From Achromobacter insuavis (GTDB lineage: Bacteria; Pseudomonadota; Gammaproteobacteria; Burkholderiales; Burkholderiaceae_B), in assembly GCF_902859645.1 (NCBI RefSeq), contig NZ_CADIJR010000029.1, positions 1 to 64,000 on the forward strand: a stretch of DNA of 64,000 nucleotides, read 5' to 3'. The notes beneath the pieces were generated by a model, which saw only the letters and a list, made by a program, of their open reading frames with translations, did no database searches and was not told the origin of the DNA. The position numbers were made by a program, and so were the translations under genes. Positions 40,703-51,739 of this stretch are shown here, piece by piece. How positions within the stretch are numbered: position 1 is the stretch's first letter; each line of letters begins with the position of its first letter.

Positions 40703-42844
40703 TTACGCCGCCTCACGGGTCGCGGCCTGGCTGGCGGGATGAAGTTCCACCAGCGCATCCACCGCCACCGCGCCCTGCCCCACCGCGCCGACCATCACCG
40801 GGTTGATGTCGACCGACGCCAGCCGCGGACCGGCCGCCAATGCGTAATCGCCCAGCGCCACGGCCTGCCGCGCCAGCGCCTCGACGTCGGCCGGCGGATC
40901 GCCACGCACGCCTTGCAGCAGCGTGCCGATGCGCAGGCCGCGCAGCTTTTCGATCACCTGCGCGGCGTCGAACGGCGGCATCAGCACCGCCACGTCGCGC
41001 AGCGCTTCCACGTATTTGCCGCCGCTGCCGATCATGACGACCGGCCCCAGCACTGGATCGACGCGCGCGCCCAACGCGCATTCGTGCAGGCCGCGCTGCA
41101 TCCGCGCCACCAGCCAGGCGCCATCCCGCACGTTCAGCTTACCCAAGGTTTGGGCCTGATGGGCAAACGCCGCGCGCAGCGCGGCCTCGTCGTTCAGTCC
41201 CAGCGCCACCAGCCCGTGCTCGGACTTGTGCGGCAGTTGTGCCGAGCAGGCTTTCAACGCCACCGGCGCGCCGATACGGCGCCACGCGGCGACGGCCTCG
41301 TCGGCCGTGCGGCAGACGGCGTGCTCGATCACCGCCAGCCCGTTGTCGGCCAGCAGCGCAAGGCTGGCCGCCTCGGACAGGAAGCCGCCGGCCGCGTCCG
41401 GCGCCGGATCGACCGCCACCGCGTCTTGTGGCGCCGGGATCACGCCGTCGCGCTCGCGCAAGCGGCGCAGACGGAACAGCGCCGACAGCGCATCCATCGC
41501 CTGGATTTCGTCCGCATAGACCGGCAGGCCGCGCGCGCGGAATGCGCTGGCCACGTTGTCCTGCCACGCCACCACCACGACCGGCTTGGAAGCGGCCTGT
41601 GCAAAGCCGGCGGCATCCGCCGCGAACGAGGCCACGTCGTAGCCGCGCCCCGCCACCGGAATGTCCAGCAGGAACATGTCGGCCGCCGGGTCGGCGCCGA
41701 TCACGGGCAGCACCTGGCCGAACAGGCCGTTGTTCGACAGCAGCGCGGCGGTGATGTCCACCGGGTTCACGGTGGTGGCATAGCCGGGCAGGCGCTCGGC
41801 CAGCGCCTGCTGGGTGGCATCGGCCAGCGGCGCGATCTCCAGGCCGCGCTCGGCGGCCGCGTCCGAGGCCAGCACGCAGCTGGCGCCGGAGTTGCTGACC
41901 ACCACCACGCGCGGGCCTTGCGGCAAGGGGCTGCGCAGGGCCAGTTCGGCGTAGCGCACCAGTTCCTGCGGATCGCGCGCCCGCAGGATGCCGTGGTGTT
42001 CGAAGAACGCATCGACCGCGCGGTCCTCGTTGGCCAGCGCGCCGGTATGCGAGGCCGCGGCGCGCGCGCCGGCCTCGGAGCGGCCCGACTTGACCACGAT
42101 CAGCGGCACGCCGCGCGCCCGCGCCAGCGCCGCCGCCTCGGCCAGGGGGCCGGCCTCGCGCAGCGATTCCAGGTACAGCAGCACGCAGCCGACTTCCGGA
42201 TCGCGCAGCGTCGCGCAGGCCAGTTCGGCGACCGACACATCGGCCTCGTTGCCGGTGGCATGCACGTGACGCACGCCGATGCCGCGCTGGCGCAGCAGGC
42301 CGTAGACCATGGCGCACATGCCGCCGCTCTGGCTGATGACCGCCACCGGCCCGTCGCCCGGCTCCACCTCCAGGAACATGGTGGAGAAGCTGGCGATGGC
42401 GCCGTTGCCGAAGTTGGCCAGGCCTTGCGAGTTGGGGCCGACGATGCGCATGCCGGCGGCGCGGGCGCGCGCCGTCATCGCATCCTGCAGGGCGCGGCCG
42501 GCTTCGCCGGTTTCCGAGAAGCCGGCCGAGATGACGATGGCCGCCGCCACGCCCAGCGCCGCGCAGTCATCCACGGCCCGCACCGCCTGCTCGCCGGCCA
42601 CCGCCACGATCGCCAGGTCCGGCGCCGCGGGCAGCGCGGCCAGGCTGGGCCAGGCGCGTTCGCCCTGGACCTCGGCGCGTTGCGGGTTGATCGGGTACAG
42701 CGCGCCCGCATAGCCGTGGCGCCGCATGTAGTGGATGGGCCGGCCGCCGATCTTGTCCGGATTGTCGGAAGCGCCGACGATCGCGATCGAGGCCGGATCG
42801 AGCAGGCGCGCGAGGCTGGCGTCGCCGGTGGGTACAGAAGCCAT
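40703..42844 (-). CDS. ADP-forming acyl-CoA synthetase (acetate-CoA ligase family)
   Basis: 713 residues from ATG 42844; the frame is open to 42925 but adds only basic sequence. Order is CoA-binding Rossmann (DPASIAIVGASDNPDKIGGRPIHYMRRHGY) first, then the succinyl-CoA-ligase-like flavodoxin domain, then an ATP-grasp region (AVDPAPDAAGGFLSEAASLALLADNGLAV, LVARMQRGLHECALGARVDPVLGPVVMIGSGG). It couples acyl-CoA formation to ADP and phosphate. A second acyl-CoA ligase in one cluster suggests two different acids are activated. Confidence 0.9.
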   Translation of the reverse strand: MASVPTGDASLARLLDPASIAIVGASDNPDKIGGRPIHYMRRHGYAGALYPINPQRAEVQGERAWPSLAALPAAPDLAIVAVAGEQAVRAVDDCAALGVAAAIVISAGFSETGEAGRALQDAMTARARAAGMRIVGPNSQGLANFGNGAIASFSTMFLEVEPGDGPVAVISQSGGMCAMVYGLLRQRGIGVRHVHATGNEADVSVAELACATLRDPEVGCVLLYLESLREAGPLAEAAALARARGVPLIVVKSGRSEAGARAAASHTGALANEDRAVDAFFEHHGILRARDPQELVRYAELALRSPLPQGPRVVVVSNSGASCVLASDAAAERGLEIAPLADATQQALAERLPGYATTVNPVDITAALLSNNGLFGQVLPVIGADPAADMFLLDIPVAGRGYDVASFAADAAGFAQAASKPVVVVAWQDNVASAFRARGLPVYADEIQAMDALSALFRLRRLRERDGVIPAPQDAVAVDPAPDAAGGFLSEAASLALLADNGLAVIEHAVCRTADEAVAAWRRIGAPVALKACSAQLPHKSEHGLVALGLNDEAALRAAFAHQAQTLGKLNVRDGAWLVARMQRGLHECALGARVDPVLGPVVMIGSGGKYVEALRDVAVLMPPFDAAQVIEKLRGLRIGTLLQGVRGDPPADVEALARQAVALGDYALAAGPRLASVDINPVMVGAVGQGAVAVDALVELHPASQAATREAA

Positions 42845-42882
42845 GAAACTCCCCTGGGTAGGATGAAGGCGGGCGCGCGCGG

Positions 42883-43854
42883 TCAGTTGACCGTGGCGCC
42901 GGAAGTCTTGACCACGCCGGCCCATTTATCGACCTCGACGTCGAGGAAGCGCGCCGTGTCGGCGGGCGTCTTCCATTCCGAGGCGAAGCCCTGCGCGGCG
43001 AATTTCTGCTGGATGTCGGCGCGGCCCAGCACCTTCTGCAAGGCGCTGTTCAATCGGTCCACCACCGACGCGGGCGTGCCGGCCGGGGCCAGCAGGCCGT
43101 TCCAGGCGGTGGCCTCGTAGCCCGGCAGTCCGGCCTCGGCCACGGTGGGCACGTTGGGCGCGGCGGGCGAGCGCGCCGCGCCGGTCACGGCCAACGCCTT
43201 GAGCTTGCCGCCGTTCACGTAGGGCATCGACGACAGCATGGTGTCGAACATGATGTCGGCCTGGCCGCCCATGACGTCCGTCAGCGCCGGCGCGCTGCCG
43301 CGATAGGGCACGTGCACCATGCGCACGCCGGCCATGGCGCCGAACAGTTCGGCCGCCAGGTGGGTCGACTGGCCATTGCCCGACGAGGCGAAGGTCAGTT
43401 TGCCCGGCGTCGACTTGGCCAGCTCGATCAGCTCGCGCACGTTGCTGGCGGGCAGGTCCGGCCGCGTCACGATCACCAGCGGGCCGCTGGTCAGCAGCGA
43501 TACCGGCGCGAAGCTCTTGCGGGTGTCGTAGTTCAGGTTCTTGAACAGCGACATGTTGATGGCGTGGGCCGTGGTCGCCAGCAGCAGCGTGTAGCCGTCG
43601 GGCGCGGCCTTGGCCACCATGTCGGCGCCGATGTTGCCACCGGCGCCCGAGCGGTTGTCGATGATGATGGTCTGCTTGAGCTCGTCGCCCAGTCCCTGCG
43701 CGACCACGCGGGCCACGATGTCCGTCGGGCCGCCCGGGGGATAGGGCACAACCACGGTGATGGGTTTGGCGGGCCAGTCCTGCCCGGCCGAGGCGGCGGC
43801 TGCCACCAGGGAAAGCGCGGCCAGGGCCGTGCGGCATGCTGCGATTGCGCGCAT
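42883..43854 (-). CDS. Bug-family receptor of the catabolic cluster
   Basis: 323 residues from ATG 43854 with signal peptide MRAIAACRTALAALSLVAAAASA, then GQDWPAKPITVVVPYPPGGPTDIVARVVAQGLGDELKQ. Family hallmarks: IDNRSGAGGNIGADMVAKAAPDGYTL and AVTGAARSPAAPNVPTVAEAGLPGYEATAWNG. It is 38 bp upstream of the ADP-forming ligase in transcription order and likely captures the acid the cluster degrades. No TctAB permease nearby. Confidence 0.94.
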   Translation of the reverse strand: MRAIAACRTALAALSLVAAAASAGQDWPAKPITVVVPYPPGGPTDIVARVVAQGLGDELKQTIIIDNRSGAGGNIGADMVAKAAPDGYTLLLATTAHAINMSLFKNLNYDTRKSFAPVSLLTSGPLVIVTRPDLPASNVRELIELAKSTPGKLTFASSGNGQSTHLAAELFGAMAGVRMVHVPYRGSAPALTDVMGGQADIMFDTMLSSMPYVNGGKLKALAVTGAARSPAAPNVPTVAEAGLPGYEATAWNGLLAPAGTPASVVDRLNSALQKVLGRADIQQKFAAQGFASEWKTPADTARFLDVEVDKWAGVVKTSGATVN

Positions 43855-43915
43855 GATTGTCTCCTCCGTCGTGCGGATATGTTGTTTTGCTGGGGATGGT
43901 GTTGCCGGCGGCGCT

Positions 43916-44257
43916 TCAAGGCGGCCGGCGCGCCTCGAAACCGAGCAATGCGCGGCCGTCGATCGTGATCGCGCGGCCCATGACCTGTTGGCCGATAGCG
44001 ATGCCGGCGTCGGCATGGCCCATCAGCACCGCGCCCTCTTCCAGGCGCACCAGCACCAGCACGTAGGGCACGTGCGCGCGCCAGAAGGCGTCGGGCGCGC
44101 GGTGGATCTCGGTGCGCGCCAGCACTTCGCCCGCGCCGCTGCTGCGTCGCCATGGCAGGTTGGCGCCGCCGCAATGGGCGCAGGCATAGGGACGCAGGGC
44201 CCACCACGCGCCGCAATCCTCGCAGCGTTGCAATTCCAGGGGATCGCGGGTGTTCAT
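43916..44257 (-). CDS. DUF35 OB-fold / zinc-ribbon protein
   Basis: 113 residues from ATG 44257, overlapping the thiolase-like stop by 4 bp. The N-terminus has a rubredoxin-like zinc ribbon (CEDCGAWWALRPYACAHCG, four cysteines), followed by an OB-fold (GAGEVLARTEIHRAPDAFWRAHVPYVLVLVRLEEGAVLMGHADAG). Such proteins pair with a thiolase-like partner and form acyl-CoA-handling complexes. Confidence 0.92.
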   Translation of the reverse strand: MNTRDPLELQRCEDCGAWWALRPYACAHCGGANLPWRRSSGAGEVLARTEIHRAPDAFWRAHVPYVLVLVRLEEGAVLMGHADAGIAIGQQVMGRAITIDGRALLGFEARRPP

Positions 44258-45402
44258 CGGGCCTCCTGCGCCTGCAGCACCAGGCTGACGTGGGCGGACA
44301 GCACGCCGCCGTCCGCATGCACCAGCGCGCAGCGCGGCGCGCCCACTTGCCGCGACCCGGCCCGGCCCGCCAGCTGGGTCCAGGCCTCGGCCACGTGCGC
44401 CATGCCGCCCGCCACGCCGGAATGCCCGAACGACAGCAGGCCTCCGTGGGTGTTGAGCGGCAACGGCCCGGCCGCGTCGAAGTCGCCGCGCCGCGCGCGA
44501 TCCGCGGCGCCGCCGCGTGGCGCGAAGCCCAGTTCTTCCAGCAGCATGGCCAGCGTGATGGTGAAGGAATCGTAGATGCCCAGGTAGTCGACCTGGTCCT
44601 GGCCGATGCCGGCGTCGGCATAGGCCAACTTGAGCGCCCGCGCCGCGCCGGTGTCGAGGAGGTCGCGCAGCGCCGACAGGTGCTGGTGGCGGTGCGCCTG
44701 CCCGGCGCCGCTGATGCGCACCGGCCCTTCGTCGGCGCTCACCACCAGCGCGACCGCGCCGTCCGAGATCGGGCAGCAGTCCAGCAGGTGCAGCGGCGTG
44801 GCGATGGGCCGGGACGCCAGCACCTGCTCGACGCTGATAGCCTCGTTCAGGTGCGCATGCGGATGGCTGGCGGCATGGCGCCGCATCAGCGCGGCGAACT
44901 CGGCCAGGTCCTCGCGGCGGGTGCCGGTCTGGTGCATATAGGCGGAGGCCAGCAGCGCGTAGTAGGCCGGCACCGAGGCGCCGTTGGGCACTTCGGTATC
45001 GGCCTCGCCGACCTGGGCCAAGGTCTGGATGGACGCATCGACGGCCTGGCCGGTCAGGCGGTTCTCGCCCGCCACCACCAGTACGCGGCGGCAGCGGCCG
45101 GCGCGCACCAGTTCGCGCGCCAGCATCACCATGGCCGCGCCGGTGGCGCCGCCCATCTGCATGCCGTGCGCGTAGTGCGGGTCCAGGCCCAGCTTTTCGC
45201 TGAGCAGCGTGGCCAGCATCAGGTGCGGGAAGGTGGTGGCGTAGCCGCACAGCACGCCGTCGATATCGGCGCGGCGCAGGCCGGACTGCGCCAGCGCGGC
45301 GTTGGCGGCCTCGGCCATCAGGTCGAGGGCCGAGCGGCCCTCGTGGCGGCCGAAGCGGGTGGTGGCCGCGGCCAGCAGGTGGGCGTGGCGAAGGTCAGGC
45401 AT
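44254..45402 (-). CDS. Thiolase-fold (lipid-transfer-protein-like) partner of DUF35
   Basis: 382 residues. Thiolase fold with NTHGGLLSFGHSGVAGGMAHVAEAW near the C-terminus, a standard HGG/GHxxG region. The position of the nucleophilic Cys, after the ALGLDPHYAHGMQMGGATGAAMVMLA-like strand, is Gly rather than Cys (HGMQMGGATGA), as in the SCP2/lipid-transfer branch. In such pairs the complex with DUF35 performs retro-aldol or related chemistry on acyl-CoA side chains (known for steroid-degrading Ltp proteins). Substrate here unknown. Confidence 0.88.
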   Translation of the reverse strand: MPDLRHAHLLAAATTRFGRHEGRSALDLMAEAANAALAQSGLRRADIDGVLCGYATTFPHLMLATLLSEKLGLDPHYAHGMQMGGATGAAMVMLARELVRAGRCRRVLVVAGENRLTGQAVDASIQTLAQVGEADTEVPNGASVPAYYALLASAYMHQTGTRREDLAEFAALMRRHAASHPHAHLNEAISVEQVLASRPIATPLHLLDCCPISDGAVALVVSADEGPVRISGAGQAHRHQHLSALRDLLDTGAARALKLAYADAGIGQDQVDYLGIYDSFTITLAMLLEELGFAPRGGAADRARRGDFDAAGPLPLNTHGGLLSFGHSGVAGGMAHVAEAWTQLAGRAGSRQVGAPRCALVHADGGVLSAHVSLVLQAQEAR

Positions 45403-46165
45403 GGGGCATCCAGGCGCGTTCGATGGCGCGGGCTTCGGCCGCCAGGGCCTGGGCCAGTTCCTGTTCGCGCGATTCGACGCGCTCGCTCAAGGCGGCCACG
45501 CTGAGCGCGGCGATGGCGCGGCCGCTGGGGCCGCGCACGGCCACGCCCAGGCCGCCCATCTTTTCCACCACCACGTCCAGCAGCATGGCGTGGCCGAGCT
45601 TGCGCGCGCGCGCCGTCATCTGTTCCAGCAGGCGCACCGGATAACGCGGGTAGCGTTCCTGCAACCGCTGGTGCACCGGTGGCAGTACCGCCTGCGCCTC
45701 GCTGTCGTCCATGGCCGCCAGCAGCGCCAGGCTGCCGGCGCCGATGCCGAGCGGACGGCGGCTGCCGACCTCCAGGTAGTTGGCGCGGATCGGATAGTCG
45801 CCGAAGCACAGGTCCAGGCAGACCGACTCCCAGCCGGTCGGCAGGGACAGGATGACGGTGTCGCCGAACTTGCGCGCCAGGCGGATCAGCGCGGGCCGCG
45901 CCAGGGCGCGCAGATCGAGGCCGTCGACCATGGCGTGGTGCATGGCATAGACCTGCGGACCGAGCATGTAGTGCTTGCTGACCGGGTCTCGCTCCACGAA
46001 ACCCTCGGCCTCCAGGTCCTTCAGGATGCGCAGCGCGGTGGACACGTCCAGCTGCGCCGCCTGGGCGATGTCGGTCAGGCGCTGGACGCGCCGGTTCGAC
46101 AGGCTGGCGAGGACGCGGCAGACCTTTTTCGTGGCGGAAACCAGGCTTGTATCCGGTGAAGACAT
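45395..46165 (-). CDS. IclR-family transcriptional regulator
   Basis: 256 residues. N-terminal winged helix VLASLSNRRVQRLTDIAQAAQLDVSTALRILKDLEAEGFVERDPVSKHYMLG (about 17-70) and C-terminal effector domain including RLARKFGDTVILSLPTGWESVCLDLCFGDYPI and ALLAAMDDSEAQAVLPP. Overlaps the thiolase-like gene by 8 bp, so it is probably the first gene of the minus-strand catabolic operon and its own regulator. Confidence 0.92.
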   Translation of the reverse strand: MSSPDTSLVSATKKVCRVLASLSNRRVQRLTDIAQAAQLDVSTALRILKDLEAEGFVERDPVSKHYMLGPQVYAMHHAMVDGLDLRALARPALIRLARKFGDTVILSLPTGWESVCLDLCFGDYPIRANYLEVGSRRPLGIGAGSLALLAAMDDSEAQAVLPPVHQRLQERYPRYPVRLLEQMTARARKLGHAMLLDVVVEKMGGLGVAVRGPSGRAIAALSVAALSERVESREQELAQALAAEARAIERAWMPHA

Positions 46166-46292
46166 GGCAGCGGCATAACCCGATGGCTGAACATGGTCAC
46201 AAGATAGGCAGGCGCGCGAAGCGGGTAAAGTTGCGTCGCAACAAATTTTCGCCCAGCAACAATCGCGGTTTTGCCGGGTGTTGGCGCCGGGG

Positions 46293-47525
46293 TCAGGCCG
46301 GCTCGGATTCGGGGTGCAGCGTGCGCAGCCGGCGCAGCTCCGGGAACCAGTGCATCCACAGCCCCGCCACCGCGATGGTGCCCAGCCCGCCGACCACTAC
46401 CGCCGGCACCGCGCCCAGCAGCGCCGCCATCACGCCGGACTCGAACTCGCCCAGCTGGTTGGAGGCGCCGACGAACAGCGTGTTGACCGCGCTGACGCGG
46501 CCCAGCATGTGGTCGGGCGTATTCAGCTGCACCAGCGACGAACGCACCACCACGCTGATGGCGTCGGCCGCGCCCAGCACCACCAGCGCGCCCACCGACA
46601 GCGGGATCGAGGTCGACAGGCCGAACACGGTGGTGGCCAGGCCGAACAGGATCAGCGCGCCGAACAGCAGGCGGCCGACGTGTTCGCCCAGGCTCAGGCG
46701 CGCCAGCGTCAGCGACATCAGCATGGCGCCACAGGCCGGCGCGGCGCGCAGCGCGCCCAGGGCCCAGGGGCCGGCATCGAGGATGTCCTTGGCGAAGATC
46801 GGCAGCAGCGCCGTGGCGCCGCCCAGCAGCACCGCGAACAGGTCCAGCGACAGCGTGCCCAGCAGGATGCGGCGCTGGAAGATGAAGGTGATGCCCGCGA
46901 ACAAGGTGCGCCAGGTGGTGGGCTCCCTGCGCGGCGGGGCACGGTCGATCGACATGCTGGCGATGCAGGCGAAGCCGCACAGGTACAGCGCGGCTGCCAC
47001 GCAGTAGATCCACCCGGCCCCCAGGCCGTAGCCGATGCCGCCCAGCGCCGGGCCGGCGATCTGCGCGATCTGGCCGCCGGAGGACGACAGCGCGGTGGCG
47101 CGCGGCAACCACTCGCGCGGCACGATGGCCGGAATCAGCGTGGTCAGCGTGGGCGCCTCGAAGGCGCGCGCCGAGCTCATGATGATGAGGGTGGCGTAGA
47201 TCAGCGTCTTGCCGCCGACGCCGTGCAGCGCCGCGATCGCCAGCAGCAGCGTGGCCAGGGTCTCGACCGCCATGCAGATGGCGACGATCTTGCGGCGGTC
47301 GTAGCGGTCGGCCACGTGGCCCACCACCAGCGTCAGCGCCGCCATCGGCAGGAACTGCGCCAGCCCGATCAGGCCCAGGTCGAGCGCGCTGCCCGATAGC
47401 GCGTAGATCTGCCAGCCCACCGCTACCGAGACGATCTGGAAGGCCAGCGACGCGCCGATGCGCGCGAACAGGAAGTGCAGGAAGGCGGGGCGGTAAAGCG
47501 GACTGGGCGAGTCGGGGGCAGGCAT
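46293..47525 (-). CDS. MFS transporter (EntS/DHA3-like)
   Basis: 410 residues, about twelve membrane helices. Family features: AFLHFLFARIGASLAFQIVSVAVGWQIYALSGSALDLGLIGLAQFLPMAALTLVVGHVADRYDRRKIVAICMAVE, with the DRYDRR A-loop. MFS_3 proteins export siderophores, drugs or metabolites. It lies next to the IclR-type gene but 127 bp apart, so it may have its own promoter. Confidence 0.92.
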   Translation of the reverse strand: MPAPDSPSPLYRPAFLHFLFARIGASLAFQIVSVAVGWQIYALSGSALDLGLIGLAQFLPMAALTLVVGHVADRYDRRKIVAICMAVETLATLLLAIAALHGVGGKTLIYATLIIMSSARAFEAPTLTTLIPAIVPREWLPRATALSSSGGQIAQIAGPALGGIGYGLGAGWIYCVAAALYLCGFACIASMSIDRAPPRREPTTWRTLFAGITFIFQRRILLGTLSLDLFAVLLGGATALLPIFAKDILDAGPWALGALRAAPACGAMLMSLTLARLSLGEHVGRLLFGALILFGLATTVFGLSTSIPLSVGALVVLGAADAISVVVRSSLVQLNTPDHMLGRVSAVNTLFVGASNQLGEFESGVMAALLGAVPAVVVGGLGTIAVAGLWMHWFPELRRLRTLHPESEPA

Positions 47526-47648
47526 CGGGGCGGGCGCGCGGCAGGCGCGCGGACGGCGCCGGAATGCGCATTCTATAAACAGCCGGCTGACGCCAAACTA
47601 AAGCGCCCGCCGGCCGTGGGGTCTTGCGTGCCTCCCGGGGGGACGGCC

Positions 47649-49664
<2,016 letters not shown>

Positions 49665-49762
49665 GGCGTTATCCAGACTGGGATGATTCGTTGACTACGT
49701 TGCAGCGGCGAGCGCGTTGCATCCAAAACCCTCACACGTCGCATTACGCCGACCTTATCGGG

Positions 49763-49838
49763 GACACCGCGGATCCGGCTTCGCCGGTCCGCCGGTGTCG
49801 CCCCCTTGAGGGGGCGCGCGCAGCGCGTAGGGGGTGGG
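49763..49838. repeat. Multi-hairpin intergenic repeat between liuB and liuD
   Basis: GACACCG/CGGTGTC (49763-49769 and 49793-49799) encloses CCGGC-TTC-GCCGG, immediately followed by GCCCCC-TTGA-GGGGGC (49800-49815) and a GCGCG/CGCGC run. The nested perfect hairpins within 76 bp look like a mobile-type palindromic repeat of Alcaligenaceae intergenic spacers. It may attenuate liuD expression relative to liuB. Confidence 0.6.
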
Positions 49839-49843
49839 TTCTT

Positions 49844-51451
49844 CTACATCCGGAAGACGCCGAAGCGCGTGTCCTCGATCGGCGCATTCAGCGCCGCCGA
49901 CAGCGCCAGCCCCAGCACGCGGCGCGTGTCGGCCGGCGCGATGATGCCGTCGTCCCACAGCCGCGCGGTGGCGTAGTACGGATGGCCCTCGCGTTCGTAC
50001 TGCTCGCGGATCGGCGCCTTGAAGGCGTCTTCCTCGGCCGCCGACCACTGGCCGCCGCGCGCCTCGATGCCGTCGCGCTTGACCGTGGCCAGCACGCTGG
50101 CGGCCTGCTCGCCGCCCATCACCGAGATGCGCGCGTTGGGCCACATGAACAGGAGGCGCGGCGAATAGGCGCGGCCGCACATGCCGTAGTTGCCGGCGCC
50201 GAACGAGCCGCCGATCAGCACGGTGAACTTGGGCACGTTGGCCGTGGCCACCGCCGTCACCATCTTGGCGCCGTGGCGCGCGATGCCTTCGTTTTCGTAC
50301 TTGCGGCCGACCATGAAGCCGGTGATGTTCTGCAGGAACACCAGCGGGATCTTGCGCTGCGCGCACAGCTCGATGAAGTGCGCGCCCTTCTGCGCCGATT
50401 CCGAGAACAGGATGCCGTTGTTGGCGACGATGCCCACTGGCATGCCGTGGATGTGGGCAAAGCCCGTCACCAGCGTGGGGCCGAAGCGCGCCTTGAATTC
50501 GTCGAACTCGGAGCCGTCGACGATGCGCGCGATGACCTCGCGCACGTCATACGGCTTGCGCGTGTCGGCGGGGATGATGCCGTTCAGCTCGGCCGGGTCG
50601 TAGCGCGGCTCGCGCACCGGCACGGTGGCCAGCGGCGCGGGCTTCTGGCGGTTCAGGCGCGCCACGGCGCCGCGCGCCAGTTGCAGCGCGTGCATGTCGT
50701 TGGCCGCCAGGTGGTCGGCCACGCCCGACAGGCGCGTGTGCACGTCGCCGCCGCCCAGGTCCTCGGCGCTGACTTCCTCGCCGGTGGCGGCCTTCACCAG
50801 CGGCGGGCCGCCCAGGAAGATGGTGCCCTGGTTCTTGACGATGATGGACTCGTCGCTCATGGCGGGCACGTAGGCGCCGCCGGCGGTGCACGAGCCCATC
50901 ACCACCGCGATCTGCGCGATGCCTTGCGCCGACATCTGCGCCTGGTTGTAGAAGATGCGGCCGAAGTGTTCGCGGTCGGGAAAGACCTCGTCCTGCTGCG
51001 GCAGGTTGGCGCCGCCGGAGTCGACCAGGTAGACGCACGGCAGCCGGTTCTGCGCGGCGATCTCCTGCGCGCGCAGGTGCTTCTTGACCGTCATCGGGTA
51101 GTAGGTGCCGCCCTTGACGGTGGCGTCGTTGCAGACGATCACGCATTCGTTGCCGGCGATGCGGCCGATGCCGGTGATGACGCCCGCGCCCGGCGCGTCG
51201 CCGTCGTACATGCCGTGCGCCGCCATCGGCGACAGTTCCAGGAACGGCGACCCCGGATCAATCAGGTTCTCGACGCGGTCGCGCGGCAGCAGCTTGCCGC
51301 GCGCCACGTGCTTGGCGCGCGAGGATTCGCTGCCGCCCAGCGCGGTCTGCGCCAGTTGCCGGCTCAGGTCGTCCAGCTGCGCCTGCATGGCGCGCGCGTT
51401 GTCGGTGTAGTCCTGCGACCGCGGATTGATGCGGGATTCGATGATGGGCAT
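49844..51451 (-). CDS. liuB: Methylcrotonyl-CoA carboxylase, carboxyltransferase beta subunit
   Basis: 535 residues, the standard LiuB/MccB length. Carboxyltransferase motifs: [99 protein letters not shown]-type [14 protein letters not shown], and [33 protein letters not shown]. It forms the dodecamer with the biotin subunit encoded at 47649-49664. The ATG is immediately upstream of a short spacer from the acetyl-CoA acetyltransferase gene. Confidence 0.94.
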   Translation of the reverse strand: MPIIESRINPRSQDYTDNARAMQAQLDDLSRQLAQTALGGSESSRAKHVARGKLLPRDRVENLIDPGSPFLELSPMAAHGMYDGDAPGAGVITGIGRIAGNECVIVCNDATVKGGTYYPMTVKKHLRAQEIAAQNRLPCVYLVDSGGANLPQQDEVFPDREHFGRIFYNQAQMSAQGIAQIAVVMGSCTAGGAYVPAMSDESIIVKNQGTIFLGGPPLVKAATGEEVSAEDLGGGDVHTRLSGVADHLAANDMHALQLARGAVARLNRQKPAPLATVPVREPRYDPAELNGIIPADTRKPYDVREVIARIVDGSEFDEFKARFGPTLVTGFAHIHGMPVGIVANNGILFSESAQKGAHFIELCAQRKIPLVFLQNITGFMVGRKYENEGIARHGAKMVTAVATANVPKFTVLIGGSFGAGNYGMCGRAYSPRLLFMWPNARISVMGGEQAASVLATVKRDGIEARGGQWSAAEEDAFKAPIREQYEREGHPYYATARLWDDGIIAPADTRRVLGLALSAALNAPIEDTRFGVFRM

Positions 51452-51558
51452 GGGGTACCACCCGTCCTGCTGATTGGGATGTTGAAGGCGCTCGGGATCG
51501 AGCGGTTTGTCTCGCTGCCCGCTGAGCCGGGCATTCTTGTCATGGATTAACTCAGCTG

Positions 51559-51722
51559 CATTTCGTTGCGCCTCTCCCGCACGGCCCGCGACCGACCCGT
51601 CGCGGACTTCGCCTTGCGGAAAAGGCGCAGCGAAATGATGCCCCTCGGTGTACCCGCTACGCGGGCTTCCTGCCCCCCGAGGGGGCGCTTTTTCCCAGGG
51701 ACATCCAGGGAAAAAGTGCGCC
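51559..51722. repeat. Palindromic intergenic repeat between the thiolase gene and liuB
   Basis: CATTTCGTTGCGCC (51559-51572) is inverted as GGCGCAGCGAAATG (51624-51637) with one mismatch, and CCGCGAC/GTCGCGG is nested inside. Farther right GGCGCTTTTTCCC (51684-51696) pairs with GGGAAAAAGTGCGCC (51708-51722) apart from a two-base bulge. Composition is repeat-like and differs from the neighbouring genes. Together with the element at 49763-49838 it makes two structured spacers in the same operon. The rest of 51452-51739 shows no gene. Confidence 0.6.
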
Positions 51723-51739
51723 TCGGGAGAAGTACCGCC

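Noticed and set aside
39878-43120. Very long open frame on the plus strand opposite the SDR, ADP-forming ligase and Bug genes
   Set aside because: It encodes Arg/His/Gly/Gln-rich low-complexity sequence with no family pattern, as expected for an antisense frame in GC-rich DNA; the minus-strand genes are clearly real.
51601-51739. Candidate CRISPR or tandem repeat array in the liu spacer
   Set aside because: The repeats are inverted and unequal in length; there is no regular spacer-repeat periodicity.
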